A stretch of 64,000 nt of DNA from Bradyrhizobium diversitatis (GCF_016031635.1 NZ_JACEGD010000019.1:214547-278546); one strand, 5' to 3'. Positions 33,017-42,041 are shown, counted from the stretch's first letter. A program made the numbers and translations. Notes: generated by a model from the sequence alone, not told the origin.

Positions 33017-35045
33017 CGTCGTCGGTGCACTCGCCGTTCAGATAGGGATCGGCCGGCCGGAAGAATCGGCTGAAGCCGGGTTTGTCTACAGCGCTCCTTT
33101 GTGTCACGACAACGACCTTGGCGGCCGGTATTTCGCCGCATTCCTTGTTCGTCCTGCCGTAGAACTTACGCTGCGGCGGACCCGACTTGATCCGCATCCG
33201 CGTGCCCGGAACCATGTTCGCGACGAGCAGATCCGCCGCATCCAGCAGACGTTTGTAGCCGGGCTCGGTCTTCGGCAGGCTCTCGCCGCCCGGCGGCATC
33301 AGCTTCTCCGCGCCAAGGCCGCGCAGGCGCGTGCGCAGCTTGCCGGCGTCGGGATCGCCCGGATAGATCCAGCCGTCTTGCGACAGCATGAAGCGCAGCA
33401 CGGCCCCGTCCTTCTCCGTCTCCGATTGACCCGGCGCCAGGCCGAAATCCGCGTGACAGCCGACACAATGCTTCTCGACGAGGCCCTTGCGCAGCGTGGT
33501 GAGCCGGGCGCTGTTCTGCGTGTCCCTGGCGACGAAGGCCGCGAGCTGGTCGATCATGGGCTGGCTGCGCATGTCGCAGGGTAGCGGCTGAGGCGCATCG
33601 CCCGTGGCGCGATCGATCCGGATCACGGTCTTGTTCTTGTCTTCGACCAGCCAGATCGCGCCGTCCTCGGCGACCGTCATGCCGACGGGCGCACCTTGCG
33701 GCCGGGCGCCATTGACGCGGTGCCAGCCTGCAATCAGCTCCTCGAACGGCGCGGCAGCGACTTCGCCGACATCGGTCTGGAAGCTGCGGGTCGGGTCGGC
33801 GGCGCAACTGACGTGATAGCGCACCGGCGCCGGGGCAGGTTTGGGGAAGCCGTGATCGTCGACGTCATAGACGAGCAGGCGGCTGCCGGTCGGGCGATAG
33901 CCGTGCAGGCCGACCAGCAGCTTGCCTTCGAGTTCCGGGAATTTGCCGCCGTGATAGTACAGCATCGCGAGCGGCGCGCCGTGCGGCGGCAGCAGCGAGA
34001 ACGGCGCCTTGTAGAGCGCATTGGCCGTGCAGAGCGATTTGTAAATCCCCGATTGCAGCACTCGCCTGAATTCGGGACTCGGCGTCGACAGGTCGTAGCA
34101 ATAGGGCCAGCCATAGTGCCGGCCCTGCTCGATCGCGTTGATCTCCTCGTTCGGCTTGAAGATGTCAGGCAGATCGCGACCGTTCTCGCCCTGCAGGAAG
34201 GCGTAGCCGGCGTCCGGAAACATCGGGTGCAGCGCCAGCGCCATCGAATTGCGCAGGCCGCGCGCATAGACGGTGTGCGGCGGGTCGGGATCGCCAGGCT
34301 TCAAGGCCGGAAACACACCGCCCGCCGGCGGCGCGAACAGCCAGATCGAGGCCAGCGCCGACGCGCCCTCGGCCGCCGCACAGGGTTTTGTGATCGGCGC
34401 CGGCGTGACGCAGTCGTCGCTGTGCGAGCCGACATTGACGAACAGCCGGCCGTCGCGATCGAACACGAACTGCTTGAGCGGATGCGCGCTCTCGTCGAGC
34501 CTGGTGCCATCCGGCAGCCTGATCCGCCGGCCGGGCAGGTGACGGATGATGGTCTCCACCGTGCTCCGCGGATTGTCCGCAAGCGGATCGAACCGGAAGA
34601 TCGCCTCCGGAGTCGAGGCATAGAGCTTCTTCTCCGGGCCGATGACGAGGCCGAACGGATACTCGATTCCGGTCAGCAGCTCCTTGAAACGCCGCCCCTG
34701 TGGCGCGTGCGGGTCGAGCAGCAGCAGTCGTCCATCGGCGTGACCCCAGCCGCCCATGTCGGCCACGACGAACAGGTCGCGGCCGGGCACCTGGACGATC
34801 GAACGCGGAAATTCGAGATGATCCTCCTCGCTGGCGACGAGCCCGGCGCAGAATCCCGCCTTCATGTCGATCTGAATCCTGGGAAAAGCGAGATCGCCGC
34901 TGCCGCAAACGTCCGTGCCGATCGCATAGCCGCTCTTTCTGACCGGCTCGGAAGAAGCCGGGGCGAAGGCGAGCAGCGCGCCGGCGACGACCGCCGCAAA
35001 CACGCGCAGGCTTCGGCGTTCGCTCAGGAATGTGAACTGCTTCAC
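32973..35045 (-). CDS. Sorbosone/glucose dehydrogenase-like protein with fused cytochrome c (690 aa)
   Basis: N-terminal signal peptide (FAAVVAGALLAFAPASS), then a beta-propeller dehydrogenase of the PQQ-dependent soluble glucose/sorbosone type (about 60-530). Characteristic segments are EFPRSIVQVPGRDLFVVAD, YARGLRNSMALALHP, PNEEINAIEQGRHYGWPYCY and PLAMLYYHGGKFPELEGK. A C-terminal cytochrome c-like region has CVGCH. It would oxidise a sugar or alcohol in the periplasm and pass electrons through the haem. The GTG at 35045 gives a clean signal; the upstream ATG at 35222 adds residues with no signal character. Cofactor is inferred from family; no PQQ synthesis genes are here. Confidence 0.82.
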   Translation of the reverse strand: MKQFTFLSERRSLRVFAAVVAGALLAFAPASSEPVRKSGYAIGTDVCGSGDLAFPRIQIDMKAGFCAGLVASEEDHLEFPRSIVQVPGRDLFVVADMGGWGHADGRLLLLDPHAPQGRRFKELLTGIEYPFGLVIGPEKKLYASTPEAIFRFDPLADNPRSTVETIIRHLPGRRIRLPDGTRLDESAHPLKQFVFDRDGRLFVNVGSHSDDCVTPAPITKPCAAAEGASALASIWLFAPPAGGVFPALKPGDPDPPHTVYARGLRNSMALALHPMFPDAGYAFLQGENGRDLPDIFKPNEEINAIEQGRHYGWPYCYDLSTPSPEFRRVLQSGIYKSLCTANALYKAPFSLLPPHGAPLAMLYYHGGKFPELEGKLLVGLHGYRPTGSRLLVYDVDDHGFPKPAPAPVRYHVSCAADPTRSFQTDVGEVAAAPFEELIAGWHRVNGARPQGAPVGMTVAEDGAIWLVEDKNKTVIRIDRATGDAPQPLPCDMRSQPMIDQLAAFVARDTQNSARLTTLRKGLVEKHCVGCHADFGLAPGQSETEKDGAVLRFMLSQDGWIYPGDPDAGKLRTRLRGLGAEKLMPPGGESLPKTEPGYKRLLDAADLLVANMVPGTRMRIKSGPPQRKFYGRTNKECGEIPAAKVVVVTQRSAVDKPGFSRFFRPADPYLNGECTDDDGYYIRQEFLVPVR

Positions 35046-35249
35046 GGTGCCCCGACCTTCCCGGAAAACTTTGTTCCATGTCGCCGGAACACCGTCCAGT
35101 TGATCATCACCCGCCTGTGATAAAACCTGTAGCGGCTTCCGCAGCGACCAATCTCCGTAGATTCCCTTACCGGGCTCGACCCGAATGTTTCGCAAATGCC
35201 TGGGCTGGTATCGATATGCCATCCCGATCGCTTTCTACAGGAGGCGCAC

Positions 35250-35483
35250 ATGGTCCAGGTCTATTTCCACTGCTCCAATACCGAGGGCACGCTGATCGAC
35301 CGCTCCGGCGCCGCCGTGTCCAATCTCACCGAGGCCCGCGACCATGCCGCCCAGATCATGCGGTCGATGATCCTGACGCCGAGCAGCGAAGATTGGCGCG
35401 ACTGGGTGATTCACGTCAGCGACGATGACGGCGAGGAGATTTTCGATCTCCCGTTCACCGCCATCCTCGGCAAGCCGCATTGA
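35250..35483 (+). CDS. DUF6894 family small protein (77 aa)
   Basis: ATG at 35250 after a perfect AGGAGG. The protein (MVQVYFHCSNTEGTLIDRSG...) has the DUF6894 pattern: an N-terminal YFH strand, a conserved D..G..V, EARDHAAQIMRSM as a helix, and WVIHVSDDDGEEIFDLPF as the last strands. These small proteins are abundant in Bradyrhizobium and have no known function. Together with the 58-residue gene 9 bases downstream it forms a mini-operon, divergent from the sorbosone-dehydrogenase operon. Confidence 0.8.
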   Translation: MVQVYFHCSNTEGTLIDRSGAAVSNLTEARDHAAQIMRSMILTPSSEDWRDWVIHVSDDDGEEIFDLPFTAILGKPH

Positions 35484-35492
35484 GGTGATGCC

Positions 35493-35669
35493 ATGTTGCT
35501 GTCGTCACTGAACCTGCTCCGCCAGCCCCTGACCTTCGTCGCCACCAAATGGCAGACGCTGATCCGGGTCGCGGGCAACCCCTACCGCCCCGAGCTGCAC
35601 TACATGCGCGGGCCTGGCCCGAAATGGCACGCCAAGCATCCGGCGAGCCGGCTGGACCGCATGCGCTGA
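35493..35669 (+). CDS. Small basic hypothetical protein (58 aa)
   Basis: ATG at 35493, 9 bases after the DUF6894 stop, with GAGGTGATG before it. The product starts MLLSSLNLLRQPLTFVATKW and ends in a very basic region (GPKWHAKHPASRLDRMR). Codon positions are strongly GC-biased and the frame closes exactly at a TGA. The first half could be an amphipathic or membrane-attached helix. No family is recognised. Probably co-translated with its neighbour. Confidence 0.6.
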   Translation: MLLSSLNLLRQPLTFVATKWQTLIRVAGNPYRPELHYMRGPGPKWHAKHPASRLDRMR

Positions 35670-35708
35670 GGCGGCGCTTTCGGCGCTTTTTCACACATCT
35701 GTATTTTT

Positions 35709-35790
35709 CGTCATGGCCGGGCCTGTCCCGGCCATCCACGTTCTGGGGATGCGAAGACGTGGATGCCCGGGTCAAGCCCGGGCATGACGA
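35709..35790. repeat. Palindromic intergenic repeat, type B (copy 1)
   Basis: CGTCATGGCCGGGCCTGTCC and its inverse GGGCAAGCCCGGGCATGACG-like end (GTCAAGCCCGGGCATGACG) enclose CCATCCACG and CGTGGATGC. The same structure recurs at 60564-60650. It sits between two convergent genes and probably serves as a transcription end or folded RNA. Confidence 0.8.
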
Positions 35791-35812
35791 GATTGGGGAG
35801 CAGCCCCGCACC

Positions 35813-36586
35813 TCACCGCCCCGTAAACCTCGCCTTGCGCTTCTCGATGAAGGCATTGCGGCCTTCGATGGCGTCCGCGCTCTTGCGGATCGTGGCCTGG
35901 AGCTCGATCTCGCGGCGGAACTGCGCCTCGTAGGTCGCATGCTCGCTCTCCTCGATCAGCGCGCGCGTTGCCACCAAGGCGCGCGTCGGACCATCAGCCA
36001 GACGGCCTGCCAGCGTCAGCGCCTCCTCCATCAGCTTGGCATCGTCGACGACCTTCCGCACCAGGCCGATCTCCTGCGCACGTTCCGCCGTCAGCGGCTC
36101 GTTCAGCAGCATCAGCTCGAGCGCGCGCTGCCGGCCGACCAGCCGCGGCAGCAGCCAGGTCGAGCCGAGATCGGGCACCAGCGCGATGCGGCTGAACACC
36201 TGGATGAAGCTTGCCGACCGCGCCGCGACGATCATGTCGCCAGCCATCGCCAGACTGAAGCCGCCGCCGGCCGCCACGCCATTGACGGCGACCACGACGG
36301 GCACGCCGCACTCGCGCAAGGCCTTGAAGGCCGGCCAGTAGAAGCGCATGACGCCGGCGGCGATATCCTCGCCGAGCGCCTCCGATGCCTTCAGGTTCTG
36401 GCCCGAGCAGAAGCCGCGCCCGGCCCCGGTCAGGATGAGGGCGCGGACGTCCTCGTTCGTCGTCATCTCGGCGAGGGCGGCGGCGAGCGCGCCGAGCAGG
36501 TCCGGCGTCATTGCGTTCAGGCTCGCCGGCTCGTCGAGGGTCAAGATCCCGACCGCGCCATCCCGCGCCTGTTTCACACCAGCCAT
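35813..36586 (-). CDS. Enoyl-CoA hydratase/isomerase family protein (257 aa)
   Basis: A crotonase-fold enzyme. The oxyanion-hole segments are GRGFCSGQNLK (about residue 65) and VNGVAAGGGFSLAMAGD (about 105-120), and the second acid/base region is ALVPDLGSTWLLPRLVG. The last helix is YEAQFRREIELQATIRKS. It hydrates or isomerises acyl-CoA thioesters; the ring-type 1,2-epoxyphenylacetyl-CoA isomerase PaaG is similar, but no paa genes are near. ATG at 36586 follows AGGGAGGAG and is preferred to 36679. It is divergent from ggt. Confidence 0.87.
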   Translation of the reverse strand: MAGVKQARDGAVGILTLDEPASLNAMTPDLLGALAAALAEMTTNEDVRALILTGAGRGFCSGQNLKASEALGEDIAAGVMRFYWPAFKALRECGVPVVVAVNGVAAGGGFSLAMAGDMIVAARSASFIQVFSRIALVPDLGSTWLLPRLVGRQRALELMLLNEPLTAERAQEIGLVRKVVDDAKLMEEALTLAGRLADGPTRALVATRALIEESEHATYEAQFRREIELQATIRKSADAIEGRNAFIEKRKARFTGR

Positions 36587-36690
36587 GTCGCTCCTCCCTT
36601 TTGATGTTCTCGTTCTCCGCAATGTGCCATGGTCCGCGCGCTCCGCCAATTGCGGAGCCTCGATCTCAACGCAGCACACAAGACGACATC

Positions 36691-38280
36691 ATGCCTCACC
36701 AGTTCAGCCTCAACCAAACCGTCCGCAAGCCCGCCGTCAGATCCAAGGGCGGCATCGTCGCCTCGCAATCGCGGCGAGCGGCCGAGGTCGGCGCCGAAGT
36801 GCTGGCGGCGGGCGGCGACTGCGTGGACGCGATCGTGGCAACCACCATGGCGCTGAACGTGCTGGAGCCCTGGAACAGCGGCATCGGCGGCGGCGGTGCG
36901 ATGGTGCTCTACCGCGCCAAGGAAAATCGCACTGAGGTGATCGACTACGGCATGTGCGCGCCACAGAGTCTGCGTGCTGCCGACTACCCGCTCAGCGGCG
37001 AAGGCGCAGCCTCCGATCTCTTCCCCTGGCCGCGGGTGAAGGACGATCGCAACATCCACGGTCCCGGTTCGATCGCCGTGCCTGGCGTCGTCGCCGGGAT
37101 GGAAGAGGCGCATCGCCGCTACGCCAGAATGCCGTGGAAGGATCTGGTCGCGCCGGCAGCCAGCCTCGCCGGCGAAGGCCTGCTGGTCGATTGGTGGACC
37201 ACGGTGACGATCTCGGGCTCGGCCGCTGATCTCAGGCGCTATCCTGCCAGCGCAGCGGCGTTCCTGAAGGACGGGCTGCCACCGAGCGCGCCATGGGGTA
37301 TCAAGGCCGAGACGCGGCTGCCGCAGGACACGCTGAAGGCAACGCTGTCGCATCTCGCCGAGGCCGGACCGCGCGATTTCTACCAAGGCGATCTCGCCAG
37401 GAGCATCGCCTCCGACATCAAGGCTGACGGCGGTTCGCTGTCGGTCGAGGACCTCGCCGCCTTCCGCGCGCATTTGCGCGAGCCGCTGGCGATCCCGTAT
37501 CGCGGCGGCAAGGTGTTTGCGACTCCGGAGCTCACGGCCGGCCCGACCATGGCGCATGCGCTACGCCTGCTGCAGCAGAATTTGAAGCCGGCAGGCACGC
37601 CGGACGCGGCCGCCTATGTCGAATATGCGCTCGCCTTGCAGGCTGCCTTCCGCGAGCGGCTCAAGGACATGGGCGATGCCGACGGCAAGCGCTCGCTCGG
37701 TGCCGAATATCTCGCGCCCGCCTGCACCACGCATTTCTCCGTGGTCGACCGCCACGGCAACATCGCGGCGGTGACGCAGACGCTGCTCTCGTCGTTCGGC
37801 TCGAGATACGTCACGCCGCACACCGGCATCGCCATGAACAACGGCATCATGTGGTTCGACCCGACGCCGGGTACGACCAACTCGCTCGCGCCCGGCAAGC
37901 GCTGCCTCTGCAACTACACGCCTGTTATCGCGGAGACGAAGGATGGCAAGCGGCTCGCGGTCGGCGCCTCCGGCGGCCGCCGCATCCTTCCGGCGGTGAC
38001 GCAGCTCGTCTCCTTTGCGATGGATTTCGGCATGGACCTCGATGCCGCCATCCACCAGCCGCGCATCGATGCGAGCGAGGGCGCGGTGGTGATCGGCGAC
38101 GCCCGCCTGCCGGCGGAGGTGCGAAAGGCGCTGGCCGCGCGCTTCGACTATGAAGAGAGCCGCGTGCAGGCGTTGCCGCAGAAATTCGCTTGCCCGAGCG
38201 TGGTGATGCGCGAGGGCGACACGAATTCCGGCGCGGTCGAGATCTTCCAGCCCTGGGCCGATGCGGTGGCGGAAGGCTGA
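36691..38280 (+). CDS. ggt: Gamma-glutamyltransferase (529 aa)
   Basis: An N-terminal-nucleophile hydrolase that cleaves or transfers the gamma-glutamyl group of glutathione or gamma-glutamyl amines. The precursor would self-cleave before Thr346 in ACTTHFSVVDRHGN, the small-subunit start. Large-subunit features are VASQSRRAAEVGAEVL, NVLEPWNSGIGGGG and GSIAVPGVVAGMEEAHRR. The small subunit has TPGTTNSLAPGKR and GASGGRRILPAVTQ. No signal peptide is visible, unlike E. coli Ggt, so it may be cytoplasmic, as in some rhizobial paralogues. Start ATG 36691 is chosen because upstream residues are not conserved. It lies close to polyamine-type genes. Confidence 0.9.
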   Translation: MPHQFSLNQTVRKPAVRSKGGIVASQSRRAAEVGAEVLAAGGDCVDAIVATTMALNVLEPWNSGIGGGGAMVLYRAKENRTEVIDYGMCAPQSLRAADYPLSGEGAASDLFPWPRVKDDRNIHGPGSIAVPGVVAGMEEAHRRYARMPWKDLVAPAASLAGEGLLVDWWTTVTISGSAADLRRYPASAAAFLKDGLPPSAPWGIKAETRLPQDTLKATLSHLAEAGPRDFYQGDLARSIASDIKADGGSLSVEDLAAFRAHLREPLAIPYRGGKVFATPELTAGPTMAHALRLLQQNLKPAGTPDAAAYVEYALALQAAFRERLKDMGDADGKRSLGAEYLAPACTTHFSVVDRHGNIAAVTQTLLSSFGSRYVTPHTGIAMNNGIMWFDPTPGTTNSLAPGKRCLCNYTPVIAETKDGKRLAVGASGGRRILPAVTQLVSFAMDFGMDLDAAIHQPRIDASEGAVVIGDARLPAEVRKALAARFDYEESRVQALPQKFACPSVVMREGDTNSGAVEIFQPWADAVAEG

Positions 38281-38436
38281 GGAACGCATCGCTGCGAGAT
38301 GATGCCAGCACGCGTTGAGCCGATGCGCGCTTGCGCATCTGCGCGAGCGTCACGACTCCTCCACATTTGCAGGGAATTTGGCTGCACATCGTTCGTTCGT
38401 TGAACGGACAAGTGCGCTCGCCCACTGGAGGACACA

Positions 38437-38667
38437 ATGAAGAAACTTGCGCTCGCCGCGTCGCTGATCGTTGCGGCTGGCCTCACACTCACCAGCCCCG
38501 CGTTGGCCAAGGGCGGCCACGGCGGCGGACACGGCCATGGTCATGGCCATGGCCACGCGATGGGCCATCATTACCATGGCACGCCGCCCGGATGGTACCA
38601 TGGGCGCAAGGTCGGCTGGCGCGGTCACGGCTGCCCGCCCGGACTGTGGAAGCAGGGCCGCTGCTGA
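38437..38667 (+). CDS. Secreted His/Gly-rich small protein (76 aa)
   Basis: A signal peptide (LALAASLIVAAGLTLTSPALA, cleavage after ALA near residue 24) precedes a HG-repeat segment (GGHGHGHGHGHAMGHHYHG) and a tail WRGHGCPPGLWKQGRC with two Cys. The His repeats would bind Ni, Zn or Cu in the periplasm. The ending is like that of the small RcnB-related or CPPGLWK-type proteins of rhizobia, with no firm function. GGAGG lies just before the ATG (38424-38428). A strong terminator follows. Confidence 0.78.
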   Translation: MKKLALAASLIVAAGLTLTSPALAKGGHGGGHGHGHGHGHAMGHHYHGTPPGWYHGRKVGWRGHGCPPGLWKQGRC

Positions 38668-38689
38668 CGCCATCTGCAATTCCTGAGAA

Positions 38690-38719
38690 GGCGCCGCCCG
38701 CACAAGGCGGCGCCTTTTT
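38690..38719 (+). terminator. Rho-independent terminator of the His-rich gene
   Basis: A perfect 9-bp stem GGCGCCGCC (38690-38698) and GGCGGCGCC (38706-38714), loop of 7, then TTTTT. It follows the stop of the His-rich gene by 22 bases and abuts the stop of the convergent fusion gene, so it may also slow transcription from the other side. Confidence 0.92.
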
Positions 38720-40608
38720 CATATGCCGAGTCGGTCCCGCACGCGGCCCGCAATCACGGCGGTCGTCACGCCGACCGGCCAGAACGCGTGCAGCGGGATC
38801 GGCTTGATGCCTGATATAGGCATGTCGATCTCCACCTTGGCGCCGCCGATCAGACGGCGGGCGAGCTGCGCGCCCATCGCGGTCGAGAGCGCGACGCCGC
38901 GGCCGTTGCAGCCGAGCGAGATCAGGATGTTCTCCGCGGGCTCGTGCACATGCGGATAGTGATCCCCGGTGATGGCGAGCCGGCTGTTCCAGCCATGGGT
39001 CCAGGCGACGCCCTTGAGCTGCGGCCAGAGCCGCTCCGCATAACGCATGAGATAGGCGACGTCATGCGGCGACTTGATCCAGCGCATCGGGCCGCGGCCG
39101 CCCATCAACAGACGGTTCTGCTGATCGATGCGGTAGTAGACGGTGATGTGGCCGCTCTCGTAGAGCACGGGACGGGTCGGCATGATCGAACGGGCGACCG
39201 CGTCGGAGAGCGGCGCGGTGGCAGCGATCGAGGAGAACACCGGCACGATGGTGCGGCGGAGCGCTGGCCAGAGATCGTCGGTGAAACCGTTGGTGGCGAG
39301 CAGGACTTTATCCGCATGCACGACCGCGCGCGGCGTCTCGATGCGCCAGCGATTGCCGTCGCGGCGCAACGACAGCGCCGGTGTCTCACCAAAAACCTTC
39401 GCCCCCGCCGAGATCGCCGCGCGCGCAAGGCCACGGGCGTAGCTGAGGGGATGCAGATCGCCGCCGCGCGTGTCCAGCATGGCACCAATGTAGCGGTCGG
39501 TGCCGGTCATCTCGCGCAACTGCTCGCGGTTCAGATAGGTCACCGGCATGCCGCGGCGGATGCATTGCTCCGCGGTGTTTTCGATCGCGGCGGCGCTGCT
39601 CTCATTGTAAGCCGCGCGCAGCGTGCCGCTCTGCCGCGCCTCGCACGGGATCTGGTAACGGCGGATCAAGTCGTGCGTGAAGTTGGTCGTGCCGTAGGCG
39701 AACGCGATCATGCGGCGACCGAGCTCGGGGCCGAAATGCGCCTCGATCTGATCGGGATCGTGCTTCAAGCCGGGATTGGTGTGGCCGCCGTTGTTGCCGG
39801 AGGCACCCCAGCCCGGCTCCTGCGCCTCCAGCACCAGCGCCTCGACGCCCTGCTCGGCGAGATGCAACGCGGTGGAGAGGCCGGTGTAGCCGCCGCGGCG
39901 CAGGAAGTCCTGCGTGCGCGGATGCTGGGGCTGGTTGAGCAGCGCCTTGGCCGGCCCCTGCTCGACGATGATTCCGCCGTCGATGAACAGCACGCGGTCG
40001 GCGACGTCGCGGGCAAAGCCCATCTCGTGGGTGACCACGACCATGGTCATGCCGTCGTCGGCGAGCTTGCGCATGACGCCGAGCACGTCGCCGACGAGCT
40101 CGGGGTCGAGCGCCGAGGTCGGCTCGTCGAACAGGATGGCCTTGGGCTGCATCGCGAGCGCCCGCGCGATCGCGACGCGCTGCTGCTGGCCGCCGGAGAG
40201 CTGCGGCGGATGCGCATCGGCCTTCTCGGCGAGCCCGACCTGGGCGAGCAGCGTGCGGCCGCGCTTGAGCGCCTGCGCGCGCGACTCTTTCTTCACATAG
40301 AGCGGCCCCTCGACCACGTTCTCCAGCGCCGTGCGGTGCGGGAACAGATTGAAGCGCTGGAACACCATCGAGACCTGGGTACGAATGTCCACGATCGACG
40401 GCGCGTCGCGGTCGACCTTGAGGCCCTCGACGCTGATCTCGCCGCGGTCGTAGCTTTCGAGGCCGTTGATGCAGCGCAGGATGGTGGACTTGCCGGAGCC
40501 GGACGGGCCGATAATGCAGACCACCTCGCCCTTCTGGACGGAGGCCGTGATGCCCTTGAGCACCTCGACCTTGCCGAAGCTCTTGTGGACGTCGCTCAGC
40601 TCGATCAT
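38719..40608 (-). CDS. Fusion of an amino-acid ABC transporter ATPase with a PuuB-like FAD oxidoreductase (629 aa)
   Basis: Residues 1-238 are a complete polar amino-acid importer ATPase: Walker A GPSGSGKST (34-42), LSGGQQQR (137-144), Walker B ILFDEP, H-loop VTHE, and the usual C-terminus QHPRTQDFLRR. In frame from residue 239 comes a DAO-type oxidoreductase starting at GGYTGLSTALHLAEQG, which normally lies inside the FAD motif of a separate protein. Its first 30-40 residues, including the first strand and the first Gly of GxGxxG, are missing. The rest (KVLLATNGFTDDLWPAL, LLMGGRGPMR, ISLGCNGRGVALSTAMG) resembles gamma-glutamylputrescine oxidase. FAD binding may be impaired. The start overlaps the permease stop (ATGA). 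Confidence 0.88.
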   Translation of the reverse strand: MIELSDVHKSFGKVEVLKGITASVQKGEVVCIIGPSGSGKSTILRCINGLESYDRGEISVEGLKVDRDAPSIVDIRTQVSMVFQRFNLFPHRTALENVVEGPLYVKKESRAQALKRGRTLLAQVGLAEKADAHPPQLSGGQQQRVAIARALAMQPKAILFDEPTSALDPELVGDVLGVMRKLADDGMTMVVVTHEMGFARDVADRVLFIDGGIIVEQGPAKALLNQPQHPRTQDFLRRGGYTGLSTALHLAEQGVEALVLEAQEPGWGASGNNGGHTNPGLKHDPDQIEAHFGPELGRRMIAFAYGTTNFTHDLIRRYQIPCEARQSGTLRAAYNESSAAAIENTAEQCIRRGMPVTYLNREQLREMTGTDRYIGAMLDTRGGDLHPLSYARGLARAAISAGAKVFGETPALSLRRDGNRWRIETPRAVVHADKVLLATNGFTDDLWPALRRTIVPVFSSIAATAPLSDAVARSIMPTRPVLYESGHITVYYRIDQQNRLLMGGRGPMRWIKSPHDVAYLMRYAERLWPQLKGVAWTHGWNSRLAITGDHYPHVHEPAENILISLGCNGRGVALSTAMGAQLARRLIGGAKVEIDMPISGIKPIPLHAFWPVGVTTAVIAGRVRDRLGI

Positions 40609-41258
40609 CGCTTGCCGGCCCGCTTCTCGAAGTGACGGACCAGCAGGATCAGCGGAATGCTCATGGTGAGATACATCAGCGCCACCAGCGTGAAAACGCT
40701 GGTGTTCTTGAAGGTCGAGGAGGCGATCAGCTTGCCTTGCAGCGCGAGCTCAGCCACCGTGATGGTCGAGGCCTGTGAAGAGTCCTTGAGCATCATGATC
40801 ATGACGTTGCCGTAGGGCGGCAGAACGATGCGCACGGCCTGCGGCAGCACCACGCGGCGCATGGTGAGCCACCAGCCCATGCCGATCGACTGCGCCGCCT
40901 CGATCTGGCCCTTGTCGATCGCCTCGATGCCGGCGCGGAAGTTTTCCGCCTGGTAGGCCGAATAGGCGATGCCGAGCCCGAGGATCGCGGCCTGCAAGGC
41001 CGACAGCGTGACGCCGAGATCGGGCATCACGAAGTAGAGGTAGAACAACAGCACGATGATCGGGATGCCGCGGATCACGTTGATCAGGCTGGCGCTGAGC
41101 ATCGACAGCGCCTTGATGCCGGAGACGCGCATCATCGCCCAGACGAGGCCGAGCACCGTCGAGAGCAGCAGCGAGCCGATCGTGACGACGATCGTCAGCG
41201 CGACGCCGTTCATCAGAATCGGGAAGAACTCGACGGCGTCGTGCCAGAAGCCTTTCAT
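40605..41258 (-). CDS. Polar amino-acid ABC transporter permease (217 aa)
   Basis: A HisMQ-type inner-membrane permease with about five helices (LTIVVTIGSLLLSTVLGLVW, INVIRGIPIIVLLFYLYFVM and others). It has the binding-protein-dependent EAA loop (EAAQSIGMGWWLTMRRVVLPQ) that contacts the ATPase. The four-base overlap with the ATPase fusion and the 24-base gap to the solute-binding protein make a three-gene operon. It probably works as a homodimer since no second permease is present. The substrate could be a polar amino acid or a related amine. Confidence 0.92.
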   Translation of the reverse strand: MKGFWHDAVEFFPILMNGVALTIVVTIGSLLLSTVLGLVWAMMRVSGIKALSMLSASLINVIRGIPIIVLLFYLYFVMPDLGVTLSALQAAILGLGIAYSAYQAENFRAGIEAIDKGQIEAAQSIGMGWWLTMRRVVLPQAVRIVLPPYGNVMIMMLKDSSQASTITVAELALQGKLIASSTFKNTSVFTLVALMYLTMSIPLILLVRHFEKRAGKR

Positions 41259-41282
41259 CGGGCAGCCTTCGGTGAGCCGTTA

Positions 41283-42041
41283 TCAGCCCTGGGCCTTCAG
41301 GCCCCATTTATCCAGGATCTTGTCGATGGTACCGTTGGCTTTCAGCTTCGCCAGCGAGGCGTTGATCTTGCCGAGCAACGCGCTCTCGCCCTTGCGCACG
41401 CCGATGCCGACCGAGCCGACTGTGACCGGCTTGTAGCCGTCGACGAGGCGCACCTCGGGGAAACCGCCCTGCTTCAGATTGTAGGCGAGGATCGGATAGT
41501 CGGCGTAGCCGGCCTTGAGGCGGCCGGTGTTCACGTCGCGCAGGATGTCGGGGATGGTGTCGTAAGCCTTCACCTCGGCAAACAGGCCGGATTTTTTCAG
41601 CGCGTCGACGAAGGCGGTGCCGACCTGGGCGCCGACCGTCGTGCCTTTCAGATCCTCCTGCGTGGCGTAGGCCTTGGTGTCGGTCTTCGGCACCACGAGG
41701 CCTTCGCCGTAGCTGTAGATCGGGTCGGAGAAGTCGACGACCTCCTTGCGCGGCGGCGTGATGAACATCGCAGCCGCAATGATGTCGATCTTGCTCGAGG
41801 TCAGCGACGGGATCAGGGCCGAGAACTGCATCGGTTCGATCTGCACGTTGAACCCGGCATCCTTGCCGACCTCGGTGATGAGATCGACCATGATGCCCTG
41901 GATGGTGTTGGTCTTGGTGTCGAGGAAGGTGAAGGGAATGCCCGTCGGCGTCGAGCCGACCTTCAGCACCTGTTGCGCCGAAGCCGGCACCACGGCTGCA
42001 ATTGCGAGTGCCGCGATCGCGGCCAGACCAAAACGCTTCAT
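41283..42041 (-). CDS. Amino-acid ABC transporter solute-binding protein (252 aa)
   Basis: A family-3 periplasmic binding protein. Signal peptide FGLAAIAALAIAAVVPASA, cleavage before QQVL. Signatures are VGSTPTGIPFTF, GIMVDLITEVGKDAGF, DIIAAAMFITPPRKEVVDFSDP and GTTVGAQVGTAF. It captures a polar amino acid or small amine for the permease. ATG at 42041 has AAGGGGGA before it; the frame to 42113 is spurious. First gene of the importer operon, divergent from an XRE-cupin regulator 160 bases away. Confidence 0.92.
   Translation of the reverse strand: MKRFGLAAIAALAIAAVVPASAQQVLKVGSTPTGIPFTFLDTKTNTIQGIMVDLITEVGKDAGFNVQIEPMQFSALIPSLTSSKIDIIAAAMFITPPRKEVVDFSDPIYSYGEGLVVPKTDTKAYATQEDLKGTTVGAQVGTAFVDALKKSGLFAEVKAYDTIPDILRDVNTGRLKAGYADYPILAYNLKQGGFPEVRLVDGYKPVTVGSVGIGVRKGESALLGKINASLAKLKANGTIDKILDKWGLKAQG

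Noticed and set aside
38437..38667. Bufferin-like or other RiPP precursor
   Set aside because: It has a His repeat but only two Cys at the end, and no modification enzyme is adjacent.
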